DNA from: an uncultured Pelagibacteraceae bacterium
GTDB lineage: Bacteria > Pseudomonadota > Alphaproteobacteria > Pelagibacterales > Pelagibacteraceae
Assembly (NCBI GenBank): GCA_902556065.1
Contig: CACDUV010000003.1
Location: 1 to 64,000, forward strand
DNA length: 64,000 bases
Direction of reading: 5' to 3'
The notes below the pieces were generated by a model, which saw only the letters and a list, made by a program, of their open reading frames with translations, did no database searches and was not told the origin of the DNA. Positions 60,508 through 64,000 of the stretch are shown in pieces; the stretch's first letter is position 1, and every line of letters begins with the position of its first letter. Position numbers and translations under genes: made by a program.

Positions 60508-61741
60508 TAAAGTTTATTATCCTAAAGATGAGGCGGAAGTTTCAGATTTAATTAGAGAACTATACAAACAAGACTCTCCGACAGAAATTATTGGCAACAA
60601 TTCAAAAAGCTTTATTGGAAATAAAACGCAGTCAGCTAATACTACGTCTCTATCAAAAATCTCAGGTATTATCGATTATAGACCTGAAGAATTGTATATT
60701 AAAGTTAAAGCCTGCACACCAATTAATGAAATTGAGGAAGTATTAAGTGAAAATAATCAAGAGCTAGCTTTTGAACCAATAGATTTTGGGTATATTAAAG
60801 AAGGTAAGTCAAATAAAGGAACAATAGCAGGCTACTTAAGTTGTAATTATGCAGGTTCACGAAGATTTAAAGTTGGTAGCGTAAGAGATCATGTCCTAGG
60901 TTTTAAGGGAGTTAATGGAAAAGGAGATATAATTAAATCAGGAGGTACTGTTGTAAAGAATGTTACAGGTTATGATTTATCAAAACTAATAGCAGGCTCA
61001 TTTGGTACTCTTGTTGCTTTAACTGAAATTACGTTAAAGGTGTTACCTAAGAAAGATTCTTCTAAAACTGTAATAATTTATCCAGGTGACTTTGAACAAA
61101 TTTATGATTTTTTAAACAAACTATCTAGCTCAAGTAGCGAAATTTCTGGTGCTGTTTTTGTTCCTGAACAATCAAAGGATAAAGATTTTGTTATTAAAAA
61201 AAATTCTGTTTTTAAGTTTAATGATCTTAAATCAAATTTTTCTTTTTTAGCATTTAGGGTTGAAGGGGACAAAATTTCAATTGAAGAAAAAATTAACAAT
61301 TTAAAAAAAGAACTTGAATTAAATAATTCAGATATTTCTACTCTTGATGTTTATCAATCAGAACCATTTTGGAAAAAAGTAAATAATTTAGAGGTATTTG
61401 AAAATACCGAGCATAATTTAATACGAATGGTAATACCACCTGCAAATGGTTCAAAACTATGCAAATATTTAGAAAATAACCATAACTATTTTGTTGATTG
61501 GTGTGGGTCGTTATTCTGGATTGAAATTAATAGTAAAAAAGAGGAAAAGATTAAAGACTTAAAAAAAATGGCAAAAGAGTTTGGAGGTTATTTGACAGTA
61601 ATTAAAACCTCATCAGAATATGATTACGGAGAGGCTATCTTTACTGTTGATAAAGTACGTTTAATGATTTCTGAAAAAGTAAAACAAAGTTTTGATCCTA
61701 AAAGAATTTTAAACCCAGGGAAAATGTATAGAGGAGTTTAA
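60461..61741 (+). CDS. glcE: Glycolate oxidase FAD-binding subunit GlcE
   Basis: GlcE is a second FAD-domain subunit of the glycolate oxidase complex. EIIGNNSKSFIGNKT and the family block GTIAGYLSCNYAGSRRFKVGSVRDHVLGFKGVNGKGDIIKSGGTVVKNVTGYDLSKLIAGSFGTL are diagnostic. FDPKRILNPGKMYRG closes the protein. The track starts at 60440, but the ATG at 60461 has a perfect GGAGGG site and gives 426 aa. Its last base is the first of glcF (TAATG). Confidence 0.94.
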   Translation: MSTKIKINSQIFQDSNKVYYPKDEAEVSDLIRELYKQDSPTEIIGNNSKSFIGNKTQSANTTSLSKISGIIDYRPEELYIKVKACTPINEIEEVLSENNQELAFEPIDFGYIKEGKSNKGTIAGYLSCNYAGSRRFKVGSVRDHVLGFKGVNGKGDIIKSGGTVVKNVTGYDLSKLIAGSFGTLVALTEITLKVLPKKDSSKTVIIYPGDFEQIYDFLNKLSSSSSEISGAVFVPEQSKDKDFVIKKNSVFKFNDLKSNFSFLAFRVEGDKISIEEKINNLKKELELNNSDISTLDVYQSEPFWKKVNNLEVFENTEHNLIRMVIPPANGSKLCKYLENNHNYFVDWCGSLFWIEINSKKEEKIKDLKKMAKEFGGYLTVIKTSSEYDYGEAIFTVDKVRLMISEKVKQSFDPKRILNPGKMYRGV

Positions 61742-63030
61742 TGCAAACAAAATTCACTGAAGAACAACTTAGAGATCCTGACAATTTTGCAAACGAAAAA
61801 GTTTTTAAAAAGTGTGTGCATTGTGGAATGTGTAATGCTACATGCCCTACGCATCAACTTTTAGGTGACGAGTTAGATGGTCCTAGAGGACGTATTTATC
61901 TTATTAAAGATATGTTGGAAAATAATAGGAAACCAACTGAAAAGGTTGTAAAGCATATCGATCGATGTCTATCATGTTACAGTTGTATGACTACTTGTCC
62001 TGCAGGAGTAAATTACATGCATATAATTGATCATGGAAAAAAATATATCGAAAAAAATTATCAAAGATCTCTCTTTGATAAGCTAATAAGGTATTTTTTA
62101 TCTATTACTCTTCCAAATACAAAAGTTTTTAGAATTTCAAGTTTATTAGTAAAATTATCGAAGCCATTCAAATTCTTAATGCCTTCAAAAATTAAGGACA
62201 TGATTGAGTTAATGCCTACAAAATTTCCTAAAAAAAGCCTACCAATTAAAGAAGTTTACAAAAACTCTACTAAAAAAAGAATTGCTAGAGTTGCTCTTTT
62301 AACAGGATGTGTACAAAAAGAAATATCTCCTCAAATTAATGAAGCAACAATAAGGCTATTAAACAGACATGGAGTAGAAGTAGTTGTTCCAAAAAAAATT
62401 CGTTGTTGTGGATCTTTAAATCATCATCTTGGAAAAGAGGAGGATGCACATCAAGATTTTAAGAACAATATAAACACTTGGTATGAGGAGTATCAAAAAG
62501 GAAATTTAGATGCAATTTTATCAAATACATCAGGTTGTGGGACAACAATGAAAGATTATGGATTTATTTTTCGTGAAGACAAAGAATTAAGTAAAAAAGC
62601 AAAAGTAATATCAGAGCTTACAAAAGATATATCAGAATATATATTTGAAAGTTTAAAACTTGATATTAAAGATAAAGGAAAAAAATATAAAGTAGCTTAT
62701 CACTCTGCGTGTTCTATGCAGCATGGTCAAAAAGTTCATTCTCAGCCTGTTTCGTTACTTGAGAAAACTAAAAATGAAATTATGGAAATTCCTGAAGGAC
62801 ATATATGTTGTGGATCAGCTGGCACTTACAACATATTACAATCAAAAATTGCAAAACAATTATTGAAGAAAAAAGTAAATAATATTGAAAGTTTAAATCC
62901 AGATTTTATTTCTACTGGAAATATTGGTTGTATTACCCAAATCGCTCATGGTACAAAAGTTCCTATATTACATACAATTGAAGTTTTAGATTGGTACACA
63001 GGTGGACCAAAACCTGAAATTTTAAAATAG
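61741..63030 (+). CDS. glcF: Glycolate oxidase iron-sulfur subunit GlcF
   Basis: This 429-aa subunit has two 4Fe-4S motifs, CVHCGMCNATCP near residue 26 and CLSCYSCMTTCPAGV near residue 77. Two CCG domains follow (RCCGSLNHHLG and ICCGSAGTYN). It passes electrons from the flavin subunits to the respiratory chain at the inner membrane. It overlaps glcE by one base. The glcDEF order is complete and undisturbed. Confidence 0.96.
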   Translation: MQTKFTEEQLRDPDNFANEKVFKKCVHCGMCNATCPTHQLLGDELDGPRGRIYLIKDMLENNRKPTEKVVKHIDRCLSCYSCMTTCPAGVNYMHIIDHGKKYIEKNYQRSLFDKLIRYFLSITLPNTKVFRISSLLVKLSKPFKFLMPSKIKDMIELMPTKFPKKSLPIKEVYKNSTKKRIARVALLTGCVQKEISPQINEATIRLLNRHGVEVVVPKKIRCCGSLNHHLGKEEDAHQDFKNNINTWYEEYQKGNLDAILSNTSGCGTTMKDYGFIFREDKELSKKAKVISELTKDISEYIFESLKLDIKDKGKKYKVAYHSACSMQHGQKVHSQPVSLLEKTKNEIMEIPEGHICCGSAGTYNILQSKIAKQLLKKKVNNIESLNPDFISTGNIGCITQIAHGTKVPILHTIEVLDWYTGGPKPEILK

Positions 63031-63035
63031 AAATT

Positions 63036-63989
63036 ATGAAAAAAGTTTTAATTACAAGACGCTTGATCAGAGAAAGTGAAGACAAAGCATCTAAGTTATT
63101 TGATGCTAAATTTAATAGTAATGATGAACTTTATTCACAAAAAAAAATTATTGAAATGAGCCAAGGATTTGATGGCATATTATCATCACTAACTGAAAAA
63201 TTAGATGCAGAAACAATCAATCAATTGCCAGATTCGGTTAAAATAATTTCTAATTTTGCAGTAGGATTTGGAAACATTGATTTAGAAGCAGCAAAGAATA
63301 GAGATATAGCAGTAACAAATACACCAGAAGTTTTATCAGATGCTACAGCAGAAATTGGAATTTTATTAATTTTGGGAGCTTGCAGAAGAGCTTCTGAAGG
63401 AATTGAATCTGCTCGAGAGGGTGGATGGAAATGGTCTGCAGATTATTTAATAGGAAAACAATTAACAGGAACAAGATTAGGAATTCTGGGTATGGGGCGT
63501 ATTGGCCAAAAAATTGCAAAAATTGCAAAATCTTTAGGTATGGTTATTCATTACCACAATCGTTCCAAATTAAGTGAAGATAAAGAGCAAGGTGCATCGT
63601 ATCATGACAGTATAAAGAGTCTTTTTGCGGTCTCAGATGTTTTGTCAATTTGTTGTCCAGCAACTAAAGAAACAGAGAATTTAATTAATAAAGAGACTGT
63701 TGAGTATTTTCCAAAAGGTGCTGTGATAACTAATGTTGCTAGAGGTGACATAGTTGATGATGAGGCTTTGATTGATGCATTAAATAGAAGAAAAATTTAT
63801 GCTGTAGGATTAGATGTTTATAAAAATGAACCGAATTTAAATCCTGGTTATTTAAAAATACCAAGTGCTTTTGTTTTACCTCATCTTGGGAGTGCAACAA
63901 AAGATACAAGGATTGCGATGGGAAATTTAGCAATTGATAATCTAGATGAGTTTTTTAGAACTGGAAATTGTATCAACAAAGTAAATTAA
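63036..63989 (+). CDS. D-isomer-specific 2-hydroxyacid dehydrogenase (glyoxylate/hydroxypyruvate reductase-like)
   Basis: This 317-aa NAD(P)-dependent enzyme has the dinucleotide motif LGILGMGRIGQKIAKIAKSLGM near residue 148. The substrate-binding block NFAVGFGNIDLEAAKNRDIAVTNTPEVLSDATAEIGILLIL is present, with the catalytic Arg in VARGDIVDDEAL, Glu near YKNEPNL, and His in LPHLGSATKDTR. It is closest in pattern to glyoxylate reductase. It lies 5 bp after glcF, so it may return glyoxylate to glycolate or handle hydroxypyruvate. Direction and substrate are inference. Only 11 bp of sequence remain after its stop. Confidence 0.93.
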   Translation: MKKVLITRRLIRESEDKASKLFDAKFNSNDELYSQKKIIEMSQGFDGILSSLTEKLDAETINQLPDSVKIISNFAVGFGNIDLEAAKNRDIAVTNTPEVLSDATAEIGILLILGACRRASEGIESAREGGWKWSADYLIGKQLTGTRLGILGMGRIGQKIAKIAKSLGMVIHYHNRSKLSEDKEQGASYHDSIKSLFAVSDVLSICCPATKETENLINKETVEYFPKGAVITNVARGDIVDDEALIDALNRRKIYAVGLDVYKNEPNLNPGYLKIPSAFVLPHLGSATKDTRIAMGNLAIDNLDEFFRTGNCINKVN

Positions 63990-64000
63990 AGTCTCAATCG

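Noticed and set aside
1-64000. Search by eye for CRISPR arrays, transposases, integrases, phage genes, toxin-antitoxin pairs and rRNA
   Set aside because: None recognised; tandem low-complexity A/T runs are frequent but match the base composition.

Overview
The window looks like a piece of a SAR11-type alphaproteobacterial chromosome (Candidatus Pelagibacter or a close relative). The reasons are the very low GC content, the short or negative gene spacing, the alphaproteobacterial gene orders (hemH-hemE / ppsR-maf-aroE-coaE-dnaQ / secB; ftsK-lolA; rpe-heparinase-purH; tsaD / hemC-hemD) and glycolate-oxidation genes typical of marine heterotrophs. No database search was possible. Family calls rest on recognised motifs and gene order, and the species assignment is inference.

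Layout. 1-2165: hemH (cut by the left edge) and hemE read leftward. The 267-bp gap to ppsR is a candidate replication origin. 2166-7489: housekeeping run ppsR, maf, aroE, coaE, dnaQ, then secB and an FxsA-like gene on the minus strand, then a Tim44-like gene and an Smr-domain gene. 7479-9367: hslU and hslV. 9457-13288: a partial histidine operon (hisB-H-A-F-E) followed by HIT and GNAT genes. 13285-17692: lolA, ftsK, a UbiH-like hydroxylase and a stand-alone Lon N-domain protein. 17743-21533: a small accessory patch with two sulfotransferases, an FkbM methyltransferase, a decayed tRNA-Gly copy and an intact tRNA-Gly. 21540-26086: phhB, purH, a heparinase-like gene, rpe and a small membrane protein.

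26156-31465: a carbon-uptake module, with a two-gene sodium:solute symporter (DUF4212 plus large subunit), an uncharacterised alphaproteobacterial gene and acetyl-CoA synthetase with an unusual lysine-rich tail, then an EVE-domain gene. 31465-36961: tsaD, hemC, hemD, an MscS channel, YggT, folD and two small membrane proteins. 36973-46888: an accessory stretch with a fluoroacetate-dehalogenase-like hydrolase, a TauD-like dioxygenase, an AEC carrier, an NAPE-PLD-like metallohydrolase, a sugar-dehydrogenase-like beta-propeller protein, an SDR without its Tyr, two photolyase/cryptochrome relatives around a DUF2256 gene missing from the ORF track, a class I amidotransferase and PsiE.

46946-51809: argG, an IalB-like protein, an aldo/keto reductase, a Bax-inhibitor-1 homologue, DUF2794, yciB and hspQ. 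51876-51948: a candidate small structured RNA. 51988-56095: cytochrome c maturation genes ccmC-D-E-F-G-H without ccmA, ccmB or ccmI. 56102-63989: a PagL-like lipid A deacylase, an FMN 2-hydroxyacid dehydrogenase, an aminotransferase, glcD-E-F and a 2-hydroxyacid reductase. The last block plausibly links glycolate and lactate oxidation to glyoxylate and amino-acid metabolism.

No intergenic gap exceeds 300 bp. I saw no rRNA, CRISPR array, transposase, integrase or phage gene. Nine of the ten convergent gene pairs overlap or nearly abut. The exception is the 228-bp gap holding the tRNA-Gly relic.
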